Source of the DNA: AC-32 sp963746155 | GTDB lineage: Bacteria; Actinomycetota; Thermoleophilia; Gaiellales; Gaiellaceae | NCBI GenBank assembly: GCA_963746155.1 | Contig: CAVVAB010000001.1 | Location: 411,679 to 475,678 of the forward strand | DNA length: 64,000 nucleotides | Direction of reading: 5' to 3' | Notes under the pieces: model-generated | Seen by the model: only the letters and a program-made list of their open reading frames with translations | Told to the model about the DNA's origin: nothing | Database searches by the model: none | In this document: one piece after another, positions 1 to 7,935 of the stretch | How positions within the stretch are numbered: position 1 is the stretch's first letter | Layout of the letters: the number at the start of each line of letters is the position of its first letter | Translations under genes and position numbers: made by a program

Positions 1-738
1 CCCGCGACGAAGACGCGGGTCATGTCGGCGAAGCAGCCCGACTCGCGGTCGCGCGGGAAGAGATCGAGGCAGACGGGCTCTCCGGGCGCGATCGGCCCGG
101 AGCCCATGTCGTGGCCGACGGCCGTCTGCGCCCCGTGCGAGACGATGAACTCGTCCGCAAACGCGCCGTTGGCGGTGAACGCCCGCTCGACCGCGGGCTT
201 CAGCACGCTCGCAGGTCAGCGGCTCGCCGTCGAGCATCAGCGTGCCGTTCTTGCGGTCGGCCGCGCGCAGAAGCTCGCGAGCCGCGGTCATCCCGGCCTC
301 GGCCGCGCGCTGGGCGCGCCGGATGCCGGCCAGCTCGGCGTCGTTCTTCACGCGCCGCCGCTCGACGAAGCGGCGATGGTCGGCGGTCACGGTGATCCCG
401 TTCGAGCGCAGGTGGTCGGCGAGCCCGAGCGGGAACGTCGTCGGAACCACGGCGTCCTCGAGGCCGAAGTGCCTCGACGCGCGCAGCACGATCTCGAGCT
501 CGATCTCCTCGCGATCGAGGCCCTTGGCGAACAGCTCGTCGACCCCGAACTCCTCCGGCGGGAGGACCTTGAGATCGGGAGCGACCGCGGTGATCCGGTC
601 GATCTCGAACGAGCTCACGACCGCGTTCCTGTCGCCGTTGCGCTCCATGTAGAGGAACGGATCCGGGATCGCGACGGGCACCTCGTGCCGCATCTCGGGT
701 GAGCGAAGCGAGTCTGCGTAGATCAAGAGGTCTGACAC
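1..738 (-). CDS. M24 family metallopeptidase (Xaa-Pro aminopeptidase-like), partial
   Basis: Reading the minus strand from a GTG at 738 gives an N-terminal creatinase-like domain (VSDLLIYADS at the start, then ERRRVKNDAELAGIRRA before the catalytic part). The start of the M24 pita-bread domain follows, with the first metal-binding Asp in CLDLFPRD and the second in CFADMTRVFVAG. The window edge cuts the gene before the later His and Glu ligands. A one-base insertion near 207 breaks the frame between LTCE and VLKPAVERAF. M24 enzymes cleave X-Pro or related N-terminal bonds with two metal ions; the substrate here is not known. The start lies 33 bp from the divergent amidohydrolase gene, so both share a short promoter region. 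Confidence 0.75.
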   Translation of the reverse strand, partial: MSDLLIYADSLRSPEMRHEVPVAIPDPFLYMERNGDRNAVVSSFEIDRITAVAPDLKVLPPEEFGVDELFAKGLDREEIELEIVLRASRHFGLEDAVVPTTFPLGLADHLRSNGITVTADHRRFVERRRVKNDAELAGIRRAQRAAEAGMTAARELLRAADRKNGTLMLDGEPLTCERAEARGRAGVHRQRRVCGRVHRLARGADGRRPRHGLRADRARRARLPRSLPARPRVGLLRRHDPRLRRG

Positions 739-771
739 GGCGAAGGTGATCGTACATCTAGACTCGAACAC

Positions 772-1923
772 ATGGAAGACGTGCTCGAACGGGCACAGTC
801 CCTGATCGCGAGCTACGACGAGGAGCTCGCGCGGGAGCTGCCCGAGGGCACGGAGATCTTCGACGCGCACGTGCATCTCGGGCACGACATCGACGGAATG
901 GTCGGCGGCTACGACGACCTCGGGCGGATCAACGACCGCTACGGGATCTCCCGCTGCTTCATGTTCTGCATGGACGAGCCCGACCGTCATCCCGCCTTCC
1001 GCCAGGCGAACAACCGCACGCTCGACCACGCCGGGCGGTCGGAGGGCCGGCTCGTCCCCTTCGTGCGGCTCGATCTCGCCGAGGAGCCTGTCGAAGAGGC
1101 GACCCGCTGCATCGACCTCGGCGCGCGCGGGATCAAGCTCCACCCACGCGCGCAGCGCTTCCTGCTCAACGACGAGCGGCTGGCGCCGGTGTTCTCGCTC
1201 GCCGCCGAGCGGCGCGTGCCGATCCTCATCCACGGCGGCCGCGGGCTTCCGCCGATCGCGGACCACCTCGCGCGGCTCGTCGACAGATACCCCGACGCGC
1301 AGCTGATCATCGCCCACGCGGGGATCGCCGACCTCGCGGAGCTGGCCGACCGCTTCGGCGGCAAGGCCGGGGTCTTCTTCGACACCTCGGTCTGGAGCCC
1401 GATCGACCTGCTCAGCCTGTTCCACCTCGTCTCGTCGGAGCAGGTGGTCTACGCGTCCGACTACCCCTACGGCCAGCAGCCGAGCTCACTGCTGATCGCG
1501 GTCAAGACGGCAAGGCTCGCGGGTTTCGACGAGGACGCGGTGCGCGCCATGCTCGTGGGCAACGCGACCCGGATCGCCGAAGGGGAGCCGCCGCTCGAAC
1601 CGAGCCCGCCGCGCGGAGGCGGGACGTTCTCGCAGCCGATGGCCTTCGCGCGCATCCACCAGTACCTGTCGATGGCGACGCCGCTCCTCTGGACGCGCCA
1701 GGCTGACACGATCGGCGTGCTCGGGCTCGCACTCAACGCCTGCGCCGACCGCGACGGGCACCTCGAGGAGCGCGAGCGCATCCGCGATCTCCTGACCGCG
1801 GCGCGCGACCTCTGGCGCTCGCTCCCCGAGCTCGACGACGAGGCCGAGCAGCGCATCGTCAGCCGCACGACCTTCCGGCTCGTCCACCTCGCGGACATCC
1901 TGGCGGTGACAACCGGTGCTTGA
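772..1923 (+). CDS. Amidohydrolase family protein (TIM-barrel metal-dependent hydrolase)
   Basis: 383 residues. The metal-dependent hydrolase barrel (amidohydrolase_2 type) is clear: HxH at His33 and His35 in DAHVHLG, KLHPRAQ on a later strand, ILIHGGRG, LIIAHAGIADL and the C-terminal SDYPYG with the conserved Asp. A helical extension of about 100 residues follows the barrel (from about residue 275), which is longer than usual. The substrate cannot be read from sequence. The stop overlaps the GTG of the 2Fe-2S subunit gene (1916), so it is probably co-translated with the molybdenum hydroxylase and could process its substrate or product; that is inference. Confidence 0.8.
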   Translation: MEDVLERAQSLIASYDEELARELPEGTEIFDAHVHLGHDIDGMVGGYDDLGRINDRYGISRCFMFCMDEPDRHPAFRQANNRTLDHAGRSEGRLVPFVRLDLAEEPVEEATRCIDLGARGIKLHPRAQRFLLNDERLAPVFSLAAERRVPILIHGGRGLPPIADHLARLVDRYPDAQLIIAHAGIADLAELADRFGGKAGVFFDTSVWSPIDLLSLFHLVSSEQVVYASDYPYGQQPSSLLIAVKTARLAGFDEDAVRAMLVGNATRIAEGEPPLEPSPPRGGGTFSQPMAFARIHQYLSMATPLLWTRQADTIGVLGLALNACADRDGHLEERERIRDLLTAARDLWRSLPELDDEAEQRIVSRTTFRLVHLADILAVTTGA

Positions 1924-2386
1924 GCTCGTGGTGAACGGCGACCGCTACAAGGTCGATGTACCGGTCGAGCGGACCCTCGCGGAGACGCTGCGCGCCGACC
2001 TCGGCCTGACCGGGACGAAGGTCGCCTGCGGCGAGGGCCACTGCGGCGCCTGCACGGTCCAGCTCGACGGCGTTCCCGTGCTCTCCTGCATCACGCTCGT
2101 GCACACGGTGGGCACACGCGAGGTGACAACGATCGAGGGCCTGCGCGACCATCCGCTCGTCGATGCCTTCGTGCGCGCGGACGCGCTCCAGTGCGGCTTC
2201 TGCACTCCGGGGCAGATCGTCTCGGCCGCGGCGCTCGTCGCCGCCGAGCCGAAGCCGACGCCCGAACGGGTGCGGCACGCGATGGCGGGCAACCTGTGCC
2301 GCTGCGGCACCTACCCGCGAATCGAGGAGGCGGTGCTCACATACGGTGGCCAAGCGCTGGATAGCGAGAGCGGAGGGACGAAATGA
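1916..2386 (+). CDS. Molybdenum hydroxylase 2Fe-2S subunit (CoxS/XdhC-like)
   Basis: 156 residues, the normal length for the small iron-sulfur subunit of xanthine dehydrogenase/CO dehydrogenase-family enzymes. The plant-type 2Fe-2S site is Cys38, Cys43, Cys46 and Cys58 (ACGEGHCGACT). The second cluster has Cys93/Cys96 (QCGFCTPGQ) and Cys128/Cys130 (NLCRCGTY). It passes electrons from the molybdenum centre to the FAD subunit. The GTG start at 1916 overlaps the amidohydrolase stop. Its stop overlaps an ATG (ATGA at 2383) that is in frame with the large-subunit gene. Confidence 0.9.
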   Translation: MLELVVNGDRYKVDVPVERTLAETLRADLGLTGTKVACGEGHCGACTVQLDGVPVLSCITLVHTVGTREVTTIEGLRDHPLVDAFVRADALQCGFCTPGQIVSAAALVAAEPKPTPERVRHAMAGNLCRCGTYPRIEEAVLTYGGQALDSESGGTK

Positions 2387-2427
2387 CCGGCAGATTCATC
2401 ACTTCGGCGAAGCTGGACGCGTAGCGT

Positions 2428-4692
2428 GTGGCAAGGCTGATCCGCACGGAGAAAGAGGTCGAGGGCCGCTACACCGAGCAGTGGGTGGTGGTCGAGGACG
2501 AGGCCGCGCTCGAGCAGTGGCCGGCCGGTCCGGGGGTCGTCGTCGGGCGGCCGGAGCCGCGCACGGACGGCTACGAGCGCGCCCGCGGCCAGGCCGTCTA
2601 CACCGCCGACCTCGCGCTCCCGGGGATGCTCCACGCCGCGGTCCTGCGCAGCCCCTTCGCGCGCGCGCGCGTGAACAGGCTGGATCTGACGCAGGCCCGC
2701 GAGGCCGACGGCGTCCGGGGCGTGGTCGGCCCGGACGACTGCCACGTGCTCTCGCTCGAGCCGAGCTTCCACGGAGCTCCGGTCGCCGCGGTCGCGGCGG
2801 AGACGCCCGAGGAGGCCCAGGCCGCGCTCGAGCTGATCGAGGTCGAGTGGGAGGAGCTCGAGCCGCTCCTCGACCCCGAGGAAGCCGTCAAGCAGGAGTC
2901 GCTGATCGAGGAGCCGCGCAGCTACGAGCGCGGCGACCCCAATGCCGCCTTCGCCGCGGCCGACGTCGTCGTCGAGGCCGAGTACCGGACGCAGACCGTC
3001 CTCCACAACGCGTTCGAGACCCATCAGACGGTGTGCCGCTGGATGGGTGACACGCTCGAGGTCTACATCTCGACGCAGTACATCTGGGGCGTCCGCGACG
3101 CGGTCGCCGAGCAGCTCGAGCTACCGCCCGACCGCGTGCGGGTCGTCTGCAACTTCATGGGCGGCGGCTTCGGCGCGAAGAACGGGCCCGGGGACCAGAC
3201 CTTCGTTGCGATCGCGCTCGCCACTTCGACCGGCCGGCCGGTCCGCTGCGCGCTTTCCCGGCGCGAGGAGAACCTCGCCACCGGCAACCGCAACGCAACC
3301 ATCCAGCGACTCCGCGCGGGCGCGCGGTCGGACGGCACGCTCGTCGCGCTCGAGGGCGAATTCATCAACGCGATCGGCTGGCGGGGTTTCGCGAGCCCCA
3401 CCTACGGGCCGATGGAGATGCTCTACGCGTGCGAGAACGTCCGTACGATGACGTACTCGACGAAGTTGAACCTCCCGCCGAACGCGGCTTTCCGCGCTCC
3501 CGGGTTCGTCGAGGGCACGTTCGGGCTCGAGTGCCTGCTCGACGAGCTCGCCGCGAGGCTCGAGATCGATCCGCTCGAGCTCCGGAGCCTGAACCACGCA
3601 GACGTCGACGTCGTGGACGGCCAGCCGTACTCGTCCAAGCGGCTGCGCGAGTGCTACGAGCGGGCCGAGCCGCAATGGGCGCGCCGCGAGGAGGTGCGGG
3701 CCCGCTCTGAGGGACCGTGGCGCCGCGGGGTCGGGCTCGCGAGCCAGATCTGGTACGGCGGCGGCGGCCCGCCCTCGTATGCGTGGGTGCGCGTCGGCTC
3801 GGACGGGCGCGCGACCGTCGTCACGGCGATGCAGGACATCGGCACGGGCACGCGCACCGCGATGGCGCAGATCGCCGCCGAGGAGCTCGGCCTCCCGATG
3901 GACCGCGTGAGGGTCGAGCTCGGCGACTCGGCGCGCGGGCCGTACGCGTCGATCTCGGCCGGCTCGTCGACGACGCCTTCCATGGGCCCGGCCGTGCGGG
4001 CCGCCGCCGCGGACGCGGCGAAGCAGATCCGCGAGATCGCGGCCCAGCGGTTCGAGGTCGACGAGGACGGGATCACGCTGATGGGCGGCAAGGTCATCTC
4101 GGCCGAGGGCGAGTCGTGGGAGATCGAGGAGCTCACGGGCCTGCTCGAGGACGCGCAGATCCTCGGCAAGGGTGCGCGCGGGCCGAACCCGACCGGCATG
4201 CGCGTGCTGACCTTCGGCGTCCAGGTCGCGGACGTCGCGATCGACGTCGAGACCGGCGAGGTCCGGGTCGAGCGCATCGTGGCGATCCACGACGTCGGCC
4301 GCGTGATCAACCCGCTCGGAGCGCGCAGCCAGGTCGAGGGCGGGATCATCCAGGGCGTCGGGCACACGCTCTCCGAGGAGCGGCTGGTCGACCCGGCGAC
4401 CGGGACGATCCTCACGCAGACGCTCGACGCGTACAGGCTGCCGACGATCGCCGACGTTCCCGAGATCGTGGTCGACCTGCTCGACATCCCCGACGAGCAC
4501 CTGACGAACCTCGGCTCGAAGGGGCTCGGAGAGCCGCCGATCGTCCCGACCGCCGCGGCGATCGTCAACGCGATCCGCGACGCGACCGGGGCGGACGTGC
4601 GGTCGCTTCCGGTCACGCGCGAGGAGATGCTCAGGGCCCTGCGTGAGGCGAGCGAGCGCGAGCGGAAGTCCGTTGAAGCTGCTCCGGCCTGA
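2428..4692 (+). CDS. Molybdenum hydroxylase large (molybdopterin-binding) subunit
   Basis: 754 residues from GTG 2428. It has the aldehyde oxidase/xanthine dehydrogenase fold: VYTADLALPGMLHAAVLRSP, the MPT-binding GGGFGAKNGPGD, NAAFRAPGFVEG, QDIGTGTRTAMAQIAAEELG, and the catalytic Glu in GSKGLGEPP. The active-site loop reads AAFRAPG, not the AYxCSFR of form I CO dehydrogenase, so CO is unlikely as substrate; the true substrate is unknown. Thirteen in-frame codons from ATG 2383 (MTGRFITSAKLDA) end in TAG at 2422 and continue in frame into this gene, so the original start may be 2383 with an amber codon at position 14. It overlaps the FAD subunit gene by 20 bp. Confidence 0.88.
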   Translation: MARLIRTEKEVEGRYTEQWVVVEDEAALEQWPAGPGVVVGRPEPRTDGYERARGQAVYTADLALPGMLHAAVLRSPFARARVNRLDLTQAREADGVRGVVGPDDCHVLSLEPSFHGAPVAAVAAETPEEAQAALELIEVEWEELEPLLDPEEAVKQESLIEEPRSYERGDPNAAFAAADVVVEAEYRTQTVLHNAFETHQTVCRWMGDTLEVYISTQYIWGVRDAVAEQLELPPDRVRVVCNFMGGGFGAKNGPGDQTFVAIALATSTGRPVRCALSRREENLATGNRNATIQRLRAGARSDGTLVALEGEFINAIGWRGFASPTYGPMEMLYACENVRTMTYSTKLNLPPNAAFRAPGFVEGTFGLECLLDELAARLEIDPLELRSLNHADVDVVDGQPYSSKRLRECYERAEPQWARREEVRARSEGPWRRGVGLASQIWYGGGGPPSYAWVRVGSDGRATVVTAMQDIGTGTRTAMAQIAAEELGLPMDRVRVELGDSARGPYASISAGSSTTPSMGPAVRAAAADAAKQIREIAAQRFEVDEDGITLMGGKVISAEGESWEIEELTGLLEDAQILGKGARGPNPTGMRVLTFGVQVADVAIDVETGEVRVERIVAIHDVGRVINPLGARSQVEGGIIQGVGHTLSEERLVDPATGTILTQTLDAYRLPTIADVPEIVVDLLDIPDEHLTNLGSKGLGEPPIVPTAAAIVNAIRDATGADVRSLPVTREEMLRALREASERERKSVEAAPA

Positions 4693-5515
4693 GTCGGTCG
4701 AGGCCGCTGCGGCCTCGCTCGGCAACGGCTCGATCGCCCTCGCCGGTGGAACGGAGGTCGTGCCGCTCCTCCGCGACCGGCTCGTCCAGGCGGACACGCT
4801 CGTCGAGCTGCGTGGGGTGCTCCCGCGCGGAATCCACGACGGCGGTACGCGGATCGGCGCGGGCACGACCCTCGCCGAGCTCGAGGCCGATCTCGAGATC
4901 CCGCAGGCGCTCAGGGAGGCGTGCTCGCTGTCGGCGTCGCCACAGCTCCGCTCGATGGGCACGATCGGCGGCAACCTCCTGCAGGCGACGCGCTGCTGGT
5001 ACTGGCGGCTCGACTTCCCCTGCTTCCTGCACGGTGGCGACCGCTGCCACGCGCGCGAGGGCTCGCACCGCGAGCACGCGATCTTCGGGAACGAGCGCTG
5101 CGCCTCCGCTCATCCGTCCGACCCGGCCGCGGCCCTGCTCGCGCTCGGCGCGAGGCTCCGCACCGACCGGCGAGAGCTCGCCCTGGACGACCTCTACCGG
5201 CTACCGACCGACGCCCAGCGCAACGTCACGACGCTCGAAGCCGGGGAGCTGATCCTCGAGCTCGAGCTCGAGCAGCCTGAGGCGAGCACCTACCTCAAGG
5301 CGATGGACCGCGCGCGCTGGTCGTTCCCGCTCGTCGGCGTGGCCGCTGCACGTTTCGGCGACGCCGTCCAGCTTGCGCTCTCGGGAGTGGCGCCGATCCC
5401 GTGGCGCCTCGAGTCCGAGGCGGACCTCGACCGCGCAACGCCGCTCGAGGGGACCGCGTACAAGCTCGAGCTGGCCCGCGTGCTCGTACGCCGGGCGCTC
5501 GACGCGATCGCCTAG
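4673..5515 (+). CDS. Molybdenum hydroxylase FAD-binding subunit (CoxM-like)
   Basis: About 280 residues from TTG 4673 (LKLLRPESVEAAA). The FAD-binding PCMH-type domain shows AGGTEVVPLLRDR and LRSMGTIGGNLLQATRC. A CO-dehydrogenase flavoprotein C-terminal domain follows (KAMDRARWSFPLVGVAAA). It takes electrons from the 2Fe-2S subunit and delivers them to an acceptor through FAD. The insert around CWYWRLDFPCFLHGGDRCHAREG, rich in Cys, is like that of 4-hydroxybenzoyl-CoA reductase-type FAD subunits; whether it carries an extra cluster is not settled. An upstream start at 4643 is open but would overlap the large subunit more. Confidence 0.85.
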   Translation: MKLLRPESVEAAAASLGNGSIALAGGTEVVPLLRDRLVQADTLVELRGVLPRGIHDGGTRIGAGTTLAELEADLEIPQALREACSLSASPQLRSMGTIGGNLLQATRCWYWRLDFPCFLHGGDRCHAREGSHREHAIFGNERCASAHPSDPAAALLALGARLRTDRRELALDDLYRLPTDAQRNVTTLEAGELILELELEQPEASTYLKAMDRARWSFPLVGVAAARFGDAVQLALSGVAPIPWRLESEADLDRATPLEGTAYKLELARVLVRRALDAIA

Positions 5516-5517
5516 GC

Positions 5518-6066
5518 GTGGCCGCAGGCGAAGCCTGGGCGGTCGTCCTCGCGGCCGGGGCGTCGAGCCGGTTCGGCTCGCCGAAGCAGCGGCTGCTCCT
5601 CGAGCCGGTACTGGAGCGCGTTCGGGAGAGCTCCGTGGACGGCGTGATCGTCGTGCTCGGGGCACACGAAGTCGAGATTTCGGCGCAGACCGTCCACTGC
5701 CCCGAGTGGGAGCGCGGTCCCGGCGCGTCGCTTCGCTGCGGTCTCGAGGCGCTCCCGCCCCAGGCAGAGGCCGCGATCGTCGTCCTCGGTGACGGCCCTG
5801 ACCTGAGCCCGCAAGCGGTCGACCGCGTGATCGACGTCTGGCGAGCGCAGCGGGCGGATGCGGTCGCCGCCACGTACGACGGCGTCAGGCTCCACCCCGT
5901 GCTGCTCGCGCGCGAGGCGTGGAGCCGCATTCCGGACGAGGGCGCACGGACGATCGATGCCGTCCTCGTGCCCTGCGACGATCTGGGACCTCCAGGAGAC
6001 GTCGACTATGCCGATGAGGTCCCGGAGAGCCTGAGGCCAACGCGATGGAGCTCGCCAGACCCCTAG
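5518..6066 (+). CDS. mocA: Molybdenum cofactor nucleotidyltransferase (MocA-like)
   Basis: 182 residues from GTG 5518, two bases after the FAD subunit stop. The MobA/MocA nucleotide-binding start is plain: AVVLAAGASSRFGSPKQRLL. The later VVLGDGPDLSPQAVDRV holds the metal-binding Asp region, and HPVLLAREAW is typical of MocA. MocA adds CMP to molybdopterin to make the cytosine dinucleotide cofactor that this hydroxylase family uses, which explains its place in the operon. It is slightly shorter than E. coli MocA. The symbol is by family and context; GTP versus CTP specificity cannot be read with certainty. Confidence 0.8.
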   Translation: MAAGEAWAVVLAAGASSRFGSPKQRLLLEPVLERVRESSVDGVIVVLGAHEVEISAQTVHCPEWERGPGASLRCGLEALPPQAEAAIVVLGDGPDLSPQAVDRVIDVWRAQRADAVAATYDGVRLHPVLLAREAWSRIPDEGARTIDAVLVPCDDLGPPGDVDYADEVPESLRPTRWSSPDP

Positions 6067-6731
6067 ACGGTTCGCCTTCCGAGCAGCGCTCGGTGCTAGC
6101 CGCGCTGCGTCTGCAGCGCAAGCTCACTATCCAGGAGGCGGCGACCAAGGCGGCGCTCTGGCCGGACCAGGTCGAGTGGCTCGAAGAGGGGCGCCTCTAC
6201 CGCTTCCCGAGTAGCGAGGCCGCGGTGCTCGCGCTTCTGCGTTACGCGACGGCACTCGACATCAATCACCGGGAGGCTCGCCGGCTCGCCGGCTTGCCGG
6301 TCGAGCCTCCGCCCCGCCGGCCGATAGCCCGCTGGATCGCCGTCGGCGTCGCGGCCGCGCTGCTCGCGGTGCTCAGCGCCGCCCTCGCGCTCACGTTCGG
6401 CCGCAGCGCCTCGACGACGGCCGCAGGCCACGCCTCGACCCTGGCCCCACCCTGGCGCGTCACGGTCGATGTCCTGAACGGCGGCGGCGACATCAACTAC
6501 ACCCGCCAGGTCGCAACGCGGATCGGCTCGTTCGGATATCGCATCGGCCACGTCACGAAGGCCGGGCGGTTCGACTACCCGCACACGACGATCTACTTCG
6601 AGCCCGGCGGCGAGGCGTTCGCCAGGCGACTCGCCTCACAGCTCGGCTGCGGCGCGATCAGCGCGCTTCCCGGCGGAAAGGATCCGCGCCGAATCGTCGT
6701 CGTCACGGGGCCAGCCCGAGCGACCTGCTAG
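6045..6731 (+). CDS. HTH / transmembrane / LytR C-terminal domain protein
   Basis: 228 residues in three parts. Residues about 10-90 form a RodZ-like cytoplasmic helix-turn-helix (LRLQRKLTIQEAATKAAL, then VEWLEEGRLYRFPSS). A membrane segment lies near 100-120 (WIAVGVAAALLAVLSAALAL). The outer LytR_C domain spans about 135-220 (VTVDVLNGGGDINYTRQVA, then RIGSFGYRIGHV). LytR_C domains occur in envelope-associated actinobacterial proteins. The HTH is probably a protein-binding module rather than a DNA-binding one. The start overlaps mocA by 22 bp. The end overlaps the convergent anti-sigma gene by 4 bp. Exact role unknown. Confidence 0.75.
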   Translation: MELARPLDGSPSEQRSVLAALRLQRKLTIQEAATKAALWPDQVEWLEEGRLYRFPSSEAAVLALLRYATALDINHREARRLAGLPVEPPPRRPIARWIAVGVAAALLAVLSAALALTFGRSASTTAAGHASTLAPPWRVTVDVLNGGGDINYTRQVATRIGSFGYRIGHVTKAGRFDYPHTTIYFEPGGEAFARRLASQLGCGAISALPGGKDPRRIVVVTGPARATC

Positions 6732-6970
6732 AGAGGAGTGCGAAGGTCCGAGAGCTTCAGCTTGAGCTCCGGCGTCATCTCCTCGACGAACGCCGTGCGC
6801 ACGAACGTGCGTAGCTCGACCTCGAACGTGTAGCGCTTGCGGCAGTAGGCGCAGCCGTCGAGGTGCGCCTCGGCCTCGGCCCGTTCCTCGTCGCTCAGAA
6901 CCTTGTCGAGGTAGGGCTGCATCATCTCCTCGCACTTGTCACACGGATCGACTTCCAGCCCCGGCGTCAT
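6728..6970 (-). CDS. Zinc-binding anti-sigma factor, RsrA-like
   Basis: 80 residues with the ZAS metal motif His36-x3-Cys40-x2-Cys43 (HLDGCAYC) and a further pair, Cys10 and Cys13 (CDKC). This is the arrangement of the thiol-redox anti-sigma RsrA, which binds Zn and releases its sigma factor when the cysteines form a disulfide. The ATG overlaps the stop of the sigma gene (ATGA at 6970), the usual sigR-rsrA coupling. By family it should sense disulfide stress; that is inferred from the pair and from the promoter at 7587-7614. Confidence 0.85.
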   Translation of the reverse strand: MTPGLEVDPCDKCEEMMQPYLDKVLSDEERAEAEAHLDGCAYCRKRYTFEVELRTFVRTAFVEEMTPELKLKLSDLRTPL

Positions 6971-7554
6971 CAGACGCTGCTCCCAACCGTTCGCTCAGCC
7001 AGCTCCCGCTTCAGGATACGCCTACCGCGGTGGAGGCGCGACATCACGGTCCCGATCGGAATCTCGAGGATCTGCGCCGCATCCGCGTAGCTGAAGTCGC
7101 CGATGTCCACGAGGACGATCACGTCGCGGAAGTCGTGCGGCACCGCCGACAGCGCGGCGACCGTGTCGTCCTGCGAGAGCCGCTGCTCCACGCGGTCGGT
7201 GTCGGAGTCGCCCGCGGCCTCGAGCTTGTTGTAGAGGAAGTAGTCGCCTTCCTCGAGCGGCTGCATGTCCGGCGAGCGCTGGACGCGCCGCCCGCGGTCG
7301 ATGTTCAGGTTGGTCAGGATTCGAAGCAGCCACGCGCGGAGGTTGGTGCCCGGCTGGAACGACTTCCACGACCGGAACGCGCGTGCGTAGGTCTCCTGCA
7401 TCAAGTCCTCTGCTTCTTCCCGAGTGGACACGAGTCTCCTTGCAACCCGGTAGACCTGGTCGGCCAGATCGAGCGCGTCCTCCTCGAACCGGACGCGGTC
7501 GCGAGCCTGTTCGGCGAGCTTCCTGGGGTCTGCTTCGGGGGTCGTCTCGCTCAT
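6970..7554 (-). CDS. sigR: ECF sigma factor, SigR-like
   Basis: 194 residues from ATG 7554 (a GTG at 7563 would add three). Region 2 reads ALDLADQVYRVARRLV and AEDLMQETYARAFRSWKSF, with NLRAWLLRILTNLNIDRGRR. Region 4 reads VPHDFRDVIVLVDIGDFSY, ADAAQILEIPIGTVMSRLHRG. The PIGTVMSRLHRGR stretch and the RsrA-like partner directly downstream place it in the SigR/SigH group that controls thioredoxin and thiol genes. A GGGAAT-N19-GTT promoter stands just upstream, as expected for self-activation. Confidence 0.85.
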   Translation of the reverse strand: MSETTPEADPRKLAEQARDRVRFEEDALDLADQVYRVARRLVSTREEAEDLMQETYARAFRSWKSFQPGTNLRAWLLRILTNLNIDRGRRVQRSPDMQPLEEGDYFLYNKLEAAGDSDTDRVEQRLSQDDTVAALSAVPHDFRDVIVLVDIGDFSYADAAQILEIPIGTVMSRLHRGRRILKRELAERTVGSSV

Positions 7555-7586
7555 CCCGGCCACCCTAGCAACGGTCTTTGGTTCGC

Positions 7587-7614
7587 AACGACCGCGCCCG
7601 GCGAGGGTATTCCC
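7587..7614 (-). promoter_or_regulatory. SigR-type promoter of the sigma/anti-sigma operon
   Basis: On the minus strand GGGAAT (7614-7609) is followed by 19 bases and GTT (7589-7587), matching the known SigR consensus GGGAAT-N18/19-GTT. The predicted transcript start would be about 20-30 bases before the sigma gene start. This supports self-regulation of the pair. Confidence 0.7.
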
Positions 7615-7617
7615 GGC

Positions 7618-7833
7618 TCAGACGGCCTCGAGCGGATGGAAGCCGCCGCGGGCGAGCGAGGCGAGGATCGCGTCGCGGTCGGTGCGCTCGTCGTCCCAGG
7701 TGAGCCGCACCTCGCCCATCAGGTTGGCGAAGGCCTCCTCGAGGCCCTCGTGTCCCTGCAGCACGCCGGCCAGGCGGCCGACGCAGCGCTCGCAGCGGAT
7801 CCCGCTGACCTGGATCGTCTCGGAGCGGACCAT
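7618..7833 (-). CDS. Heavy-metal-associated (HMA) domain protein
   Basis: 71 residues from ATG 7833 (MVRSETIQVSGIRCERCVG). The CxxC metal site is in GIRCERCVGRLAG, and the ferredoxin-like fold is complete in this length (VRLTWDDERTDRDAILASL). Such proteins carry Cu(I) or similar soft metals, or form the N-terminus of P-type ATPases; no ATPase is adjacent. The same frame is open up to 7917, giving 28 extra residues with no resemblance to HMA, so the inner start is preferred. It lies between GCS2 and the sigR promoter. Confidence 0.75.
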   Translation of the reverse strand: MVRSETIQVSGIRCERCVGRLAGVLQGHEGLEEAFANLMGEVRLTWDDERTDRDAILASLARGGFHPLEAV

Positions 7834-7935
7834 CACCGAGGCCTCGCTTGCGAGGCCGCCTTCAGGACGCGCGAGCTCGGCTCGTGCGTCCGTCTGAAAC
7901 GACCGGTCGAAACGCATGCATTCATCGAAAGCGCT

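Noticed and set aside
200..757. Arg-rich minus-strand frame at the left edge
   Set aside because: The neighbouring frame from GTG 738 gives a proper M24 peptidase, so this frame is a shadow.
3121..4974. A very long open frame on the minus strand across the molybdenum hydroxylase genes
   Set aside because: Composition is Arg/Asp/Val-rich repeats typical of antisense frames in high-GC DNA; the plus strand encodes a clear enzyme.
1916..5515. Aerobic CO dehydrogenase (CoxSLM)
   Set aside because: The large subunit has AAFRAPG in place of the form I AYxCSFR motif; only the general hydroxylase family is supported.
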